64,000 nucleotides of DNA from Pseudoips prasinana (GCA_951640165.1 OX621240.1:4662713-4726712); one strand, 5' to 3'; shown: positions 44,756 to 55,761, numbered from the stretch's first letter. Translations and numbers: made by a program. The notes: generated from the sequence alone by a model not told the origin.

Positions 44756-45328
44756 ACTGTTGTTGGAAGAAATCATACGACATACCGCTGATTGGACATA
44801 CATTTAAACAATAACTACGAGTATGTACGTAAACTCCATATTTTATTGGGCAATAAAGTATAACTATCTACCTATCTGTAATGCTTTTAATTGGACTGCA
44901 GAATCGAACCCTCCATCGAAATCGACCAACGACACGGACATTAAAATAAATCAAACAAAGTTATCACAAAACCATTTTTCATACAAAAAGTCCAAACAGT
45001 TCGGATTGCAAGTTGAAAGCAGTTGGGCAACCGCATCGATATTTTCCGAGGTAAAAAGTTATAAAAACAAAAAGCACTTCAGTGGTGAATAAAAAATGGT
45101 ATTTCCTGAAGTTTTCCATCCACAAACGACTGGTTATATTTATACCTTGCTTCAAACTTGAATTTATGGGTGGTTATTTTAATAGAAAATCGCACACAGT
45201 CTTGTAAACTAGGAAGGTTTTAAATTTTCTATTTGATATGAAGGGAGAATTTTATGATAAAAAAATAATGCACGTGCTTATTACGTATCGGTTTACTGTT
45301 ATGAATTTTTCCATTATTTTATTTTATT
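44756..45328. other. Unassigned spacer with an 89-codon open frame
   Basis: The plus frame at 44823-45092 (…QVESSWATASIFSEVKS…) has no family I recognise. TTGGACTGCAG|A and CCGAG|GTAAAA could be splice sites of an exon at about 44901-45051, but that is weak evidence. Confidence 0.2.
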
Positions 45329-45632
45329 ATCATCATAATGTGGGCCGAACAATGTCCACAGCTGGACAAAGGCCTTCTCCAAAGATCTCCACAATTGCTG
45401 GTATTGCGCTACCCGCATCCAGCGTCTTCCACCGACCCTCACAACATTATCGGTCCATCTTGTCCACGTCATCTTCCGGTTCGAGGTCGCCACTTGAAAC
45501 CTTTCTGCCCCAATGGCCGTCGGTTCTATCAGTTATGTGCAATTCTTCGGGCTATGTCGGTGACCTTGGTTCACCTGGGATTTAGACATTTCTGATTTGG
45601 TCTTGCAGGGAAACAGCCCTCTCCATCGTAAT
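45329..45632 (-). mobile_element. RTE-type LINE (second family), 3' fragment
   Basis: AATGTGGGCCGAACAATGTC, GCTGGACAAAGGCCTTCTCC, GCATCCAGCGTCTTCCACC, GAGGTCGCCACTTGAAACCT and TCTGCCCCAATGGCCGTCGG match 37372-37713. Confidence 0.75.
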
Positions 45633-45864
45633 ATATTATACTATTTATACATATATACACAAGTAAGATTAATGTATGTTATGAAGCATTTACTTTTGTT
45701 ATTAATTAAGTTAAACTTATAGCTCAAATGTAACTACAGCAATATCGATGTACAGATAAGAGAGGGGTCTTTTCTAATACAAGTTACATATAACTTAAAA
45801 GAAGAGACCCACACACTCTAACAACAACGTGTAGTAAATAAATATATTTTACATTTTTTTATTT

Positions 45865-46022
45865 ATATTATAAAAGCGAAAGTTTGTGAGCATGGACGGA
45901 TGTTTTTAGTCTTTCACGCAAAAACTACCCAACGGATTTGAATGAAACTTTGTAGTAATATAGCTTATACATTCGAACAACACAGGCATTTATAAATTTT
46001 AACGCGGGAAAAACAGCAGGGG
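45865..46022 (+). mobile_element. Helitron-like element, decayed
   Basis: ATATTATAAAAGCGAAAGTT, CTTTCACGCAAAAACTACCC and TTTTAACGCGGGAAAAAC match the copy at 53929. The CTAG end is lost. Confidence 0.55.
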
Positions 46023-46874
46023 TTTTAACATAAATATTCTCTTGTTGACTAGTAACTGTAGTGCTTCGTTGTAAGTAGCTTATGTAATCTTTTCTCTTAT
46101 TAGACAGCTCAATTTAAAGGGAATTCTAACTATATATTTCCAACTCCAGAAATAAACCTATGCTATCCCTAAGTTGTTTGTTGTAAATTTTAATATTGAA
46201 TAAAGAACCCTCATTTTCAAATGATACCAAAAAGAATGCCATTGGCTTCGAGCATAGACAATGCTCGAAGGCCATTGGTAATCTATTTCTATTATGTTGT
46301 CACTAATCAAATAATATAAAAGGCTAAGCTTGACAATTGTATTGCTTTATTTTTAAGTTGCCAGATTTGATTACCGGACAGGTGTTTTAATTGATTTTAG
46401 GAGGGTTCTTGAAACATTGGTTGCTCTATAAAACAGTAGATTATCTTAAATTAAATAAAAAAATACATTTGTTTAGTCTTAAGATCCAGGGAGGAAAATC
46501 TGGAGTTTGTATGAGAAAACGGTAGAAAATATCCTAAACCATTCTGATAAAGTGTTACAATGATATATATTTTTAATCTTTACTTCCTCTTTTATTAGAG
46601 CACCTCGAGATATAGAGAACAAAGATGAAGTCTTTTTTGTTTCTGAAAACATGTCGAGGTCCATTCTGTTGACATTTCATTCAATAAAACGTATACAGAG
46701 TAGAGTATTGTTTATTGCACCTGAAAACAAAGTACATTATCTCAATATCCATATCCACATATTTAGTATTTAAATTAGTTGTAAGTAATATTATTAGTGT
46801 TCAGATACTTTTTTTTTTTTAATTGTAATGCGAGCTGTACTGGCACATGAATTGTTATTATTTACCTGGTTCCA
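46023..46874. other. Unassigned spacer
   Basis: A small inverted repeat CTTCGAGCAT/ATGCTCGAAG (loop 5) lies at about 46250-46275, flanked by direct GCCATTGG. No gene seen. Confidence 0.35.
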
Positions 46875-46928
46875 TCAGAAAACCAGCGCTGCATCAGTAA
46901 CATTACTGATGCAGCGCTGGTTTTCTGA
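46875..46928. repeat. Perfect 26-bp inverted repeat, 2-nt loop
   Basis: The left arm begins TCAGAAAACCAGCGCTGCAT (46875-46900), the loop is CA, and the right arm is 46903-46928. Confidence 0.95.
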
Positions 46929-47261
46929 CGCAGCTAGTGCTGAGATGGGACCAATTCGGACTCGCACAGATAGCAATTAAGAACTTCGTTATGTGTATTA
47001 TTATTATTATTACCTATATATTATTATTATTATCTGTGCTTGTTTACGGAATAAATATATTTTTCTTTTCTTCTTTCTTTCTTTCAATATAATCAAATAT
47101 ACAATTGGTGGTTTTATCGATTTATAGCAATCTCTTCCAGCCAACCAATGTTTGGAGTAGTTAAACGTAAGATAGAGTGAGCATGTAGCTGGTAGTGAAC
47201 TACGGTGTGTATGAAAACTTTAACTTATGTACTAGTTATTTATAAATATATTTTTTTAATA
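46929..47261. other. Spacer with a TTATTATTA tract
   Basis: CTTGTTTACGGAATAAATAT near 47039 resembles a retroelement 3' end. Confidence 0.3.
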
Positions 47262-47410
47262 AGTCAGGGGTCATGCCTACGCATGCTACCCGTAAAAAGT
47301 AACTGCAAGTACCTATGTCTGACTCCACCTAAACCTAACCTGCTGTGGAGATTTCTGGGTCTGATGGGGGAGTCCCGGGAAAGCGCGTATGGTGCCGCGG
47401 TGCTACCAAA
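47262..47410 (+). repeat. Dispersed repeat M, copy 2
   Basis: CCTAAACCTAACCTGCTGTG, GAGATTTCTGGGTCTGATGG and GGGAGTCCCGGG; related to 43022-43390. Confidence 0.45.
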
Positions 47411-47657
47411 ATATAAACTTCTACTTGTATAAATACTTATATTACTTCACAATAACAACACACAATACATGTATATTATACGATCCTAGCCTATTAATGT
47501 CTCACTGCACAGCAAGGCCCTCTTCCCATAAGAAGACATAGGCCATAGTCCACCACGCTGGTCTAATACTGAATGGCAGACTTCATGTCTTATAAAAAGT
47601 TTTAAGATTAACTCTTAGACGTGCAGGTTTCCTCACTATGTTATCCTTCACCGTTTT

Positions 47658-47715
47658 AAGTACACGATGATTAATTTCTAATACGTGCGTATTAGAAATT
47701 AATCATCGTGTACTT
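47658..47715. repeat. Perfect 28-bp inverted repeat, 2-nt loop
   Basis: The left arm begins AAGTACACGATGATTAATTT (47658-47685), the loop is TG, and the right arm is 47688-47715. Confidence 0.95.
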
Positions 47716-47744
47716 GAACTTGTACATCTGTGAATTATAAAAGT

Positions 47745-47945
47745 CAGTGCTGCGCCCGGTCAATAGAGTTGCCTCACCACTTCCTGTCCCGGGTTTGATG
47801 CTCACGCAGGATAACTATTTGTGTCACCCACAAATACCAGTTCTGAGTCTGAATTAAATTTGAGTCCGTCGATTATATGTCGATTGTAAAGTACCTATTG
47901 TAGTAAGTATTGTAAAGACACAGGAATATATTTCCCTTGTGTAGG
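47745..47945 (+). mobile_element. SINE family C, copy 4
   Basis: CTGTCCCGGGTTTGATGCTC, ACGCAGGATAACTATTTGTG and GAGTCCGTCGATTATATGTC match copy 1. The A box is decayed. Confidence 0.65.
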
Positions 47946-48592
47946 CGGTGTCTTTACAAAGAAAACTGAATTCACATTATATTCAAACAAGGAGTTATGA
48001 AGAAAGAGGTTACAAAGAGAAGTTATGAGGTAAGGTAAGAAGCGGTGAAGATATTTAAAGCGATTTAAAGTATTTTTTTAAGAAGCCAGGATTTACTTAT
48101 ATATAAAATTACAAATCTGCTGTGCCCGACAGGGTCCATAATGCTCCTAGCTATAAAACCTAATGTTTACCACCTAAGTTCACATATTGGAATGCAAAAA
48201 TGATATGAATATGTATTTGTGCACATCTGTTTTATAAAGGAAATAAGTTATCTAAAAAAGTCATTGTTTTCTGACCAATCCAACCGAAACATAGAACCAA
48301 CTGAATCACATTGGTAATATTATTTATTTGGGATTTATTTTTCTTATAGTATTTGGGGAGAGGGTGAAGGTTATTAAGTGGCCAATTAATCTGTCAATAC
48401 AATTAACTTGGAGGCGAGCGAAGACGAAGTGAGTGGATAAAGATGTAAGCCAACCATATATTGCGAGGAAAATGTATCATTTATGGGGTAATAGGAGCAA
48501 AAGGCTTAACAGCATGTTATAATATTTACAGGCTCATTACAGGTTCGGCTCATTTTAGACGTTAGTGTTCATTTAGAATAATGTCAAAATAT
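47946..48592. other. Unassigned spacer
   Basis: No coding or repeat identity established. Confidence 0.4.
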
Positions 48593-48843
48593 AGACGGTC
48601 ACCGTAGCCTAGTTGGTAGTGCTCCTGCCTACGAAACTGGTGGTCCTGGGTTCGAATCCCGGTAATTGCAAATATTTGTGTGATGAGCACGAATATTTGT
48701 TTTATGAGTCATGGATGTTTTCTATGTATATAAGTATTTATCTATCTATATAAGTATGTATATCGTCGCCTGGTACCCATAGTACAAGCTTTGCTTAGTT
48801 TGGGGCTGGGATGATCTGTGTGACATTGTCCCGAGATATTATA
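48593..48843 (+). mobile_element. SINE family A, copy 7
   Basis: Full copy from GACGGTCACCGTAGCCTAG. TATAGA flanks both sides, a possible short target duplication. Confidence 0.9.
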
Positions 48844-49013
48844 GAAACATACTCTTAGATTAAGGCAAATGTAAACTTATCACTTACGTCCATAAAGATT
48901 TTTACATTATATTATTATACTTTGCAATTTATACTATTAAATTAACATTTTGATGATACCTAAAATAAAATAGCTATTACTATCAGAATCAGTAATTTAA
49001 ATATGTTATTAAA

Positions 49014-49195
49014 CACCACGGCCGCGTTAGGGAAATTAATTCCTGTGTCGCGGGGTCCTTTAGAGTTATAAATTTAACGGATACCCAACCCAGAATAAGC
49101 ACAACTACTTATGGGTCACACAAATAATTGTTCTGCGCGGGAATCGAACCCGGGACACAAAGCGGCGACGTGACTGTCCTAATCACTGCGATATT
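49014..49195 (-). mobile_element. SINE family C, copy 5
   Basis: AATTCCTGTGTCGCGGGGTC, GTCACACAAATAATTGTTCT and GCGCGGGAATCGAACCCGGG on plus. Confidence 0.75.
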
Positions 49196-49216
49196 ATATG
49201 ATACATAATTAGTTAT

Positions 49217-49668
49217 ACATACATACATACATAGACTCACGCCTGTTTCCCAGAGAGATAGGCAGATACAACGGATTTCCATTTGTCACGCTCTTTGCAT
49301 ACTTCTTTTGCCTCGATTACTGTCATTATATTCTTCATACATGCTCGCCGGTTTAGGGTACTTCTGACCTGCCCTTTCTTGAGAACATCTCCAATTTGGT
49401 CAGAGAATGTTCGACGTGGTCTTCCCCTTCCGGTTGTCCCATTCACACAGGCCAGGTATACTTCTTTTGTCAATCTTCTTTCATTCATCTTTTCTAAATG
49501 GCCAAACCATCTCAGCATGCCTTTTTCAATCTTTGTGACTACATCCTCTTTCACACCACAACGCTCTCTGACATCAGTATTTCGAATTCTGTCTCTCAAA
49601 GTCACACCACACATACTTCTCAGAGCTCTCATTTCCACTGCATTTATTTAACTTTCATTATTTTTCTT
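49217..49668 (-). mobile_element. 5'-truncated RTE LINE copy with 12-bp target duplications
   Basis: ATAATTAGTTAT is present exactly at 49205-49216 and 49669-49680, bounding 452 bp. The 3' tail is the complement of ACATACATACATACATAG. The minus frame 49237-49638 (133 codons) is uninterrupted and matches the C-terminus of the element at 26020-29168 ([41 protein letters not shown]). Intact TSDs and frame suggest a recent insertion. Confidence 0.92.
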
Positions 49669-49796
49669 ATAATTAGTTATGTGTATAATTAACATGTAAA
49701 ACTACAACCATGTTTTGATTATTTACAACCGTAAAAGTTAGGTATGTGAAAATTAAAGTCTCTGTGAATTAAAACTGTGTTTTAAGGACAAGATCA

Positions 49797-50114
49797 TCTA
49801 TACATATAATAAAATCGTAGAAAAGTCAAAACTGTACATTGAATATTTTTTTTAAAGGATACTGGGGGCGTGATCTACATTCGATATCGAAGTCAAAAAT
49901 ATAGTTTTTTGAATTTTTGTCCGTTTATCTGTTTGTCTGTATGTTTGTATGTAAACTCAAAAAGTACTGCATGGATTTACTTTAAATTTTGCATGAATAT
50001 TACTAAGAGGTCGGTTCAACATATAGGGTATATATTATCACGCTATCACCTACGGGAGAGGAGCTGTGATTATTTATATAATTTAACGCGGGTAAAAGCG
50101 CGGGGCACAGCTAG
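49797..50114 (+). mobile_element. Helitron-like element, family I, complete
   Basis: A|TCTATACATATAATAAAATC ... CGCGGGTAAAAGCGCGGGGC, ACAGCTAG|T. Best-defined copy at both ends. Confidence 0.85.
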
Positions 50115-50185
50115 TAGAATATATGCATAATAATGTCCTAACAGGTCGAATTTTGACCATGGCGGCCAGTAGAATTTGTAAGACT

Positions 50186-50300
50186 GCATCGTTTAGAGGG
50201 CACGTTAAGTTGTAGGTCCCAATTGGATTCGTTAGACAACAGTCAGCTTTGTCAGAAGTCTACTGGGCGGCTTGAACAACTTAGACATTAGAGCCATCAC
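50186..50300 (+). mobile_element. 5S-rRNA-derived SINE, 3' part
   Basis: TTAGAGGGCACGTTAAGTTG, GACAACAGTCAGC and CTACTGGGCGGCTTGAACAA. Confidence 0.6.
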
Positions 50301-51368
50301 TCACGTTACAATAAAGCAAGTTATTGTGTTAAAGTTTTATTCAAACATAATATTTTCATATAGTGTTATTACAATATTTCTTATTTTATGTTACTTAGAA
50401 AACAAATAAGTACATCAAAAGTTTTCCTCAGAACCTTCTCGCAGCGATACACATAATATTGTTTTACGCGTCTACCTGACCATTAACGCGAGGAGTCGGC
50501 TTGATTAGGTAGCAAAAACATCATTCTGTGTAACGGGAATTGGAAATATTTGCCCAGACTCGTAGCAATGGCTTCCAAGCCATACTTTGAAACGGAAATT
50601 TCAGAGTATGACTTTGGAAACCATTGCTCCGAGAGTCAGCAAACATTCCCAATACGCTACAGTAGACGGGCAGCTTCTCCAGAAACTATTGTTACATTGG
50701 ATGCGCAGAATTTTGTATTGCTGTGTACACTTAGCCTACAGACTAAAGTAAATTGTTATAACTAATCATAATTACTGTTAATTATTTTATTTGCACCTTA
50801 TTATTGTTTAATGCTTTTAAAATTATATATTTTATATGCAATTATATTAATGTATTTGACTACTTTTATTGTATATTGTATTCAACATTTATAGTTAATT
50901 ATTGCTAAATTGATATGCATGCTGTGTTAGCCTTTAAGTGATTATTACACGAAAATCTGTAACATTTAGCTTGTAACTCTGGCTTATAATGTGTATTAAC
51001 CTATTAAAAAAAAACTACAATGTAATGTCTTCTTTCTTATATTGGTGACAATGTGTCGTCTCAGATACTCATCGTAGCACACGTGTTCGGTCAGTATCTG
51101 AGTTAGTTTGTAGCTGATGCAACCGTCCCACCTTCCAACACAGGTCTCGAAGTGAGGCAGGATAGCACCGACGGCACACTGGCACGCGTTCAGGCGTCAC
51201 TTTGTTAAAACGTGATGGTGTACATCCTGTCTGTACTCAATAGGCTTATGATTAAGCACCACTCCGCTCTCCTGGCACACAGCAAACGCCCTGGGTTTCC
51301 TATTAATTTTGACTTTAACAGATAAGTCGTCAGAGATCCAATGCCTAAGTACTTTATTTATAACTGAT
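50301..51368. other. Unassigned sequence
   Basis: A 71-codon plus frame at 50550-50765 starts after AGCA (fair Kozak context), but I do not recognise it. No other structure seen. Confidence 0.3.
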
Positions 51369-51674
51369 CAGTTTTTAATTTGTGTAATGTTTGGTACAGA
51401 CGGTCACCGTAGCCTAGTTGGTAGTGCTCCTGCCTACGAAGCTGGTGGTCCTGGGTTCGAATCCCGGTAAGTGCAAATATTTGTGTGATGAGCACAAATA
51501 TTTGTTTCTGAGTCATGGATGTTTTTATGTATTTAAGGATTTATCTATCTATATAAGTATGAATATCGTCGTCTGGTACCCATAGTACAAGCTTTGCTTA
51601 GTTTGGGGCTAGGATGATCTGTGTGACATTGTCCCAAGATATTATTATTATTACATTACACAAATTAAAAACTG
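51369..51674. repeat. 22-bp perfect inverted repeats flanking a SINE
   Basis: 51369-51390 (starts CAGTTTTTAATTTGTGTAAT) and 51653-51674 are exact reverse complements. Outward the match continues imperfectly for about 15 bp (TTTATAACT on both arms). The SINE A copy sits in the loop. Confidence 0.9.
51398..51652 (+). mobile_element. SINE family A, copy 8
   Basis: GACGGTCACCGTAGCCTAG to CATTGTCCCAAGATATTATT. Complete. Confidence 0.9.
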
Positions 51675-52953
51675 GCAAGTTATAAATTTAATAGTCCAGC
51701 CTCAATTAAAACAGTATATTCTAACAATCTGGGGTAGGCGTTCTGCCGTTGCACTACGAATGATATACAGTGGTTCATTTATGTGTACCTTTGCCGATGG
51801 ATAGCACTTACAGCCTCCGTTAATGGGGTTAGCAAAAGAACTCGTAAGTTGATCTGCCGGTCTAACTTTTAGCGATAGCTGATTTGGTCCATTTGGCTGA
51901 TTTGGACAATTAAATTAATGATTTACCAGCTTTAGGTTTAGATTTACGCTTTGCATTGTGAATAATGGTTTAAAACTGAAATTATTACACATAGTTGGAC
52001 AGCTGGAACCACATAATTTACAATATTACCAGATTAACATTAATATTTACTCTTACCTGGCGTACACATCTTATAGAAAACTCAACCTTCCATACCACAA
52101 ATGAACATTTGTAAAGAAAATAGTCTTATAAACGGTGGAGGGGGTAAATAAGACACAAACTTGAGCACTATCCTCCAAATAATCTACCTCGTCCATAACA
52201 TCTCGCTGCCATCCTTTTCAATCCCTTCCTCCACTCCTTACACCCTTGTCATCGCTTCCACCGCCAGTGTTGCACATCTGTTTGATTCCCCTGAACCAAT
52301 TCTTAGCATTCCATGCATTCTCGGTATGGAAACCGGTTCCATCACGTGATAGAGGAGGGAACTCTTGACAGAGTCAGAGACTTGCGAGTCAGATGTGGAT
52401 TTAAGGAGCCCCTTGTCATGCATCAACACTCACATTCTCTGTCTCTCAGTGTTCCCTTCTCTTCCTAGCCGAATTCTGTATAATCATAATAATTCCGCTT
52501 TGGATACTTGTTCCAATAGAGAACTTATCTTGATAATCCTAAGTCTTTTAATAGGTTGTAGGGTATAGTCTTAATTTCAAAGTTTATGCAACCTTACAAT
52601 CTGGCGGTTTTCACAATAATGGCCAGACGACATCTTTTACTTTATCATAAAATGATATTATTCAATCTCATAACATATTCTGAACATAATTTAGCAGTAA
52701 AGAGGTTTACATTAGCTGTCAGAAACAATAAAAATACAAAAAGCTTTTTTTCGTTACTGCTCATGAAATCTTCTGTTGCTGACGGTACATCGTGTCAAGT
52801 TCATTAACCCCGTGACGTCACTTCATATAACGTAGCCTTCATGAGTGGGGCTAATTCACGAAGGTTTTAAAAAGTATTGCTTTTAAAACTCTCGTGTCTA
52901 GGGTTCGGGAAAATCCTTTGTTTGGAAAATTTATAAATACCATAGCCAGATGC
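51675..52953. other. Mostly unassigned; tRNA-like scrap at left
   Basis: AATTTAATAGTCCAGC near 51687 and GGCGTTCTGCCGTTGCACTA near 51738 resemble family F SINE ends. Several open frames (52161-52807) overlap on both strands without domains. Confidence 0.3.
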
Positions 52954-53172
52954 TCTCACCGGTCTGCAAGTGATTGGCGAGGTTAAGCAACTAAGCTCAC
53001 GGTCAGTCCATAGATGGGTCACCATTAAAGTGGTTTAAATTTTGAGCGTCTCCGTGCTTCGGAGGGCATGTTAAGCTGTTGGTCCCAGTTGTAGCCATTA
53101 GGCAACACTCGTTAAGCCATGTCAGAGGCCTAATGTGCGGCTTGAACAACTCTGACACTAAGGTAACCATAA
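52954..53172 (+). mobile_element. 5S-rRNA-derived SINE, copy 3
   Basis: TCTCACCGGTCTGCAAGTGA, GAGGTTAAGCAACTAAGCTC, GCGGTC-like ACGGTCAGTCCATAGATGGG and TCACCATT. GATGGG, the 5S intermediate element, is intact here. Confidence 0.75.
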
Positions 53173-53260
53173 TTAAGTACTTATAAATATATTGGTGTCC
53201 ACGATACAAGCTTCGGTTAGTGTGAATGCCGAAGGTGATGCGTGTCTGAGTACTATATTT

Positions 53261-53734
53261 TAAATAAAATAAAATAAAATAAAAAAGGTTTTTATTCACG
53301 TAGACTTTAAAAAAGCGCTTGTAAATAGTTAGAACATGTTTGTAGTAATACAGTTATTATTTCTAGTTACTTATTACAGATATTTAGGTACACGGAATGT
53401 TAAAACATTTATCCAAATTATTTTGTAATGGTAGTTATATTTAGCTAGCTTGTATTAAGTTATTGTCAAGGAGATTATGTCTAGGTTTAAATATTGAAAT
53501 TTATGTTTTACTACATATTGTCTGAATGGTTCTGTCTATATTAAGGTATGAATTCAGTATTATTGTTATAACAGACCTTGTGTTTAAAACGACGGTCGCG
53601 CTTTAATGCTACCACCGGATCCAATGCGCCCCAACTGAGAAGGCCCAGCGAAACAAACTCAACAGGTTCATCTACTACCGGTTTCAACACGGCCCAGTTG
53701 AGACGGTCCGGCGAAACTACAAGCATATTATTTG
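53261..53734 (-). repeat. Dispersed retroelement-like repeat K, copy 2
   Basis: Longer tail tract (AAATAAAATAAAATAAAATA on plus) followed by GGTTTTTATTCACGTAGACT. Matches 10690-11196 throughout with small indels. Confidence 0.75.
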
Positions 53735-53834
53735 TAAATCCCGTGAAACATGCCAATAATATAAATGTTCTCTGGAATAAATAAGTTAATTTAATAATAT
53801 ATTTATGGAGGTACAGAGAATACACGAAATTCAA
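53541..53834 (-). pseudogene. Short conserved frame of repeat K, copy 2
   Basis: SPDRLNWAVLKPVV, EFVSLGLLSWGALDPV and KRDRRFKHKV parallel copy 1. The extension upstream of VVSPD (residues 1-37) is not shared and lies outside the repeat, so the true start is unknown. Function unknown. Confidence 0.4.
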
Positions 53835-53928
53835 TTTTGTTTATTAAAGAGGTACTGGTTTTTATACGATGTGTTCCTCCAATTATAAGAAGCACAGTAT
53901 GCACTAATTAATAGATAAATTTTGAATA

Positions 53929-54117
53929 TCACACTAATATTATAAAGGCGAATGTTTATGAGTTAGTGAGTGTGTATGTCTGTTACTCTTTCACGCAAAA
54001 AGTACCCGATGGATTTTGATGAATCTAGCAATACAGTTTATATGTACATATATCCGAATAACACATAGGCTATAATTTATAAAGTTTGACGCGGGTAAAA
54101 CCGCGGGGCACAGTTAG
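53929..54117 (+). mobile_element. Helitron-like element (short type)
   Basis: A|TCACACTAATATTATAAAGG, CTCTTTCACGCAAAAAGTAC, ACACATAGGCTATAATTTAT, GCGGGTAAAACCGCGGGG, CAGTTAG|T. The end is TTAG, a one-base change from CTAG. Confidence 0.75.
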
Positions 54118-54269
54118 TAGTTAATAATTGAGTAGGTATATAGTTTTTGCGACTACAAGACCTATGTGTAACTTTTTAAAACCTCAACACAAAAATGACG
54201 GGGTCTAAGTTTGATGAGTCAGTCTGTATGTCTGTCTGTGACATCCTAGCCTCCGAACTGAGGAACCGA

Positions 54270-54408
54270 TTTACTTAAAATTTTGCATGCATATTACTAA
54301 GAACACGGGTCAACATATAGGCTACATATTATCACGCTATCACCTACGGGGGAGGAGCTGTGATAATTTATAAAGTTTAACGCGGGTAAAACCGCGGGGC
54401 ACAGCTAG
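54270..54408 (+). mobile_element. Helitron-like element, family I, 3' half
   Basis: TACTTAAAATTTTGCATGCA, CACCTACGGGGGAGGAGCTG and CGCGGGTAAAACCGCGGGGC, ACAGCTAG|T. Upstream (54185-54270) is a different body. Confidence 0.7.
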
Positions 54409-54469
54409 TTTTTACATAACTATGAGTATGAAATGACAGGGCTAGACTAGTAGAACACTATGATAAATT

Positions 54470-54702
54470 GGAAATCCAACATGGCCGCCACCACAAAATG
54501 GCGCTTCACATTTTTTTGACATCCCCCTGAAATCGGATATCAAATGAAAGGGCTCGTCTAGTAGAATACAAAACTTTGCGAAATGTCGGGGACTTTTTAA
54601 AACAAAGCGATCGCAATATATCGAATTTAAAGTTCACTCACAGGCTCTGTGGCCAGTTCTCTGGTCTAAATTCCCTCAGAACGACTTTTACGCGCCCCAA
54701 AA
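54470..54702 (-). repeat. Single GCCATNTTG-repeat unit plus repeat L remnant
   Basis: GGAAATCCAACATGGCCGCC, ACAAAATGGCGC and GATATCAAATGAAAGGGCTC are the reverse complement of a unit of the array at 15712. At 54637 GGCCAGTTCTCTGGTCTAAA and TTCCCTCAGAACGACTTTTA match repeat L. Confidence 0.55.
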
Positions 54703-55256
54703 TACTGAAAATACTCGTATATGGCGTTGGCAAGCGTTGACCAAGATGTCGTGGAACTGAATGCTCGTTTGACGGCTTTATAGTATGAGAAATATCCATC
54801 AGGTAAAGAATTTCCGTGAAACTTCAAGTGAGAAACGTGCTCACTGAAATTTTGTTATTCATGTCGTAAAGTGTGGGACGGACTTATTTGGGTTTATGAG
54901 TGTCCCGAATATGGAGTAGTTTTATGGTTATGCAAAGTCTCTTTGGCGTGAAAGAAACGGAAGCAACATGAATAAAGATATGCCCTTTCATGCTTAAAAT
55001 AACCTTGGTAATTGTGCACTTAGGCAAATTACGTAAAAGTGGCTTTCTGAGTGAATTTGAACGGAGTTCAGCTGTCTGCAATGCACATATTGTAGTGCAC
55101 ACGTGTGTAAACGACCTTGTATGTGCAATACGTTCCAACTGATAAGACCCAGCGAAGTAAACGGAGAGGGTCGTTTTAAGATCCTATTCATGATTAAAAA
55201 AAACAAAAGAATAAGAAATTTATGTAAACTTGACCAATACAGATACAAACAAATAT
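54703..55256. other. Spacer with a weak repeat K coding remnant
   Basis: Near 55140-55190 minus, the frame reads PSPFTSLGLISWNVL, reminiscent of EFVSLGLLSWGAL. Otherwise unassigned. Confidence 0.3.
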
Positions 55257-55556
55257 AATAATAATAATATCTAGGGACAATGTCACACTGATCATCCTGG
55301 CCCCAAACTAAGCAAAGCTTGGACTATGGGTACCAGGCGACGATATACATACTTATATAAATATGTATATCGTCGTCTATTTAAGTATTTATCTATCTAT
55401 ATAGATAGATAAATACTTAAATACATAGAAAACATCCATGACTCAGAAACAAATATTCGTGCTCATCACACAAATATTTGCACTTACCGGGATTCGAACC
55501 CAGGACCACCAGCTTCGTAGGCAGGAGCACTACCAACTAGGCTACGGTAACCGTCA
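55257..55556 (-). mobile_element. SINE family A, copy 9, with internal inverted duplication
   Basis: The ends are normal, and AAATATA flanks both sides. The middle contains two palindromes: 13-bp arms GACGATATACATA (55339-55374, loop 10) and a zero-loop 23-bp-arm palindrome centred at 55400/55401. Confidence 0.85.
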
Positions 55557-55761
55557 AATATATTTATATAGAGTAAGCGAATGCATATATTTGGATCGGA
55601 AGGATCGGAATATTTGGATAGCTACAATAAGTTGTTCATTGTTATAGCGCTGATCTTCCTGTAGAGCCTACGCGAAACCATGGAACATTTTACCGTCAAT
55701 CACAACGTGGCGTAATAATATTTGTTTTTACCAACCAATCCTAACAAAAGTTCAAGTGGCG

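Noticed and set aside
44823..45092. Possible host exon
   Set aside because: Splice-like sites are weak, no family is recognised, and no neighbouring exon was found. Kept only as a note.
50550..50765. 71-codon frame with fair start context
   Set aside because: No recognisable domain, and the length is compatible with chance in this window.
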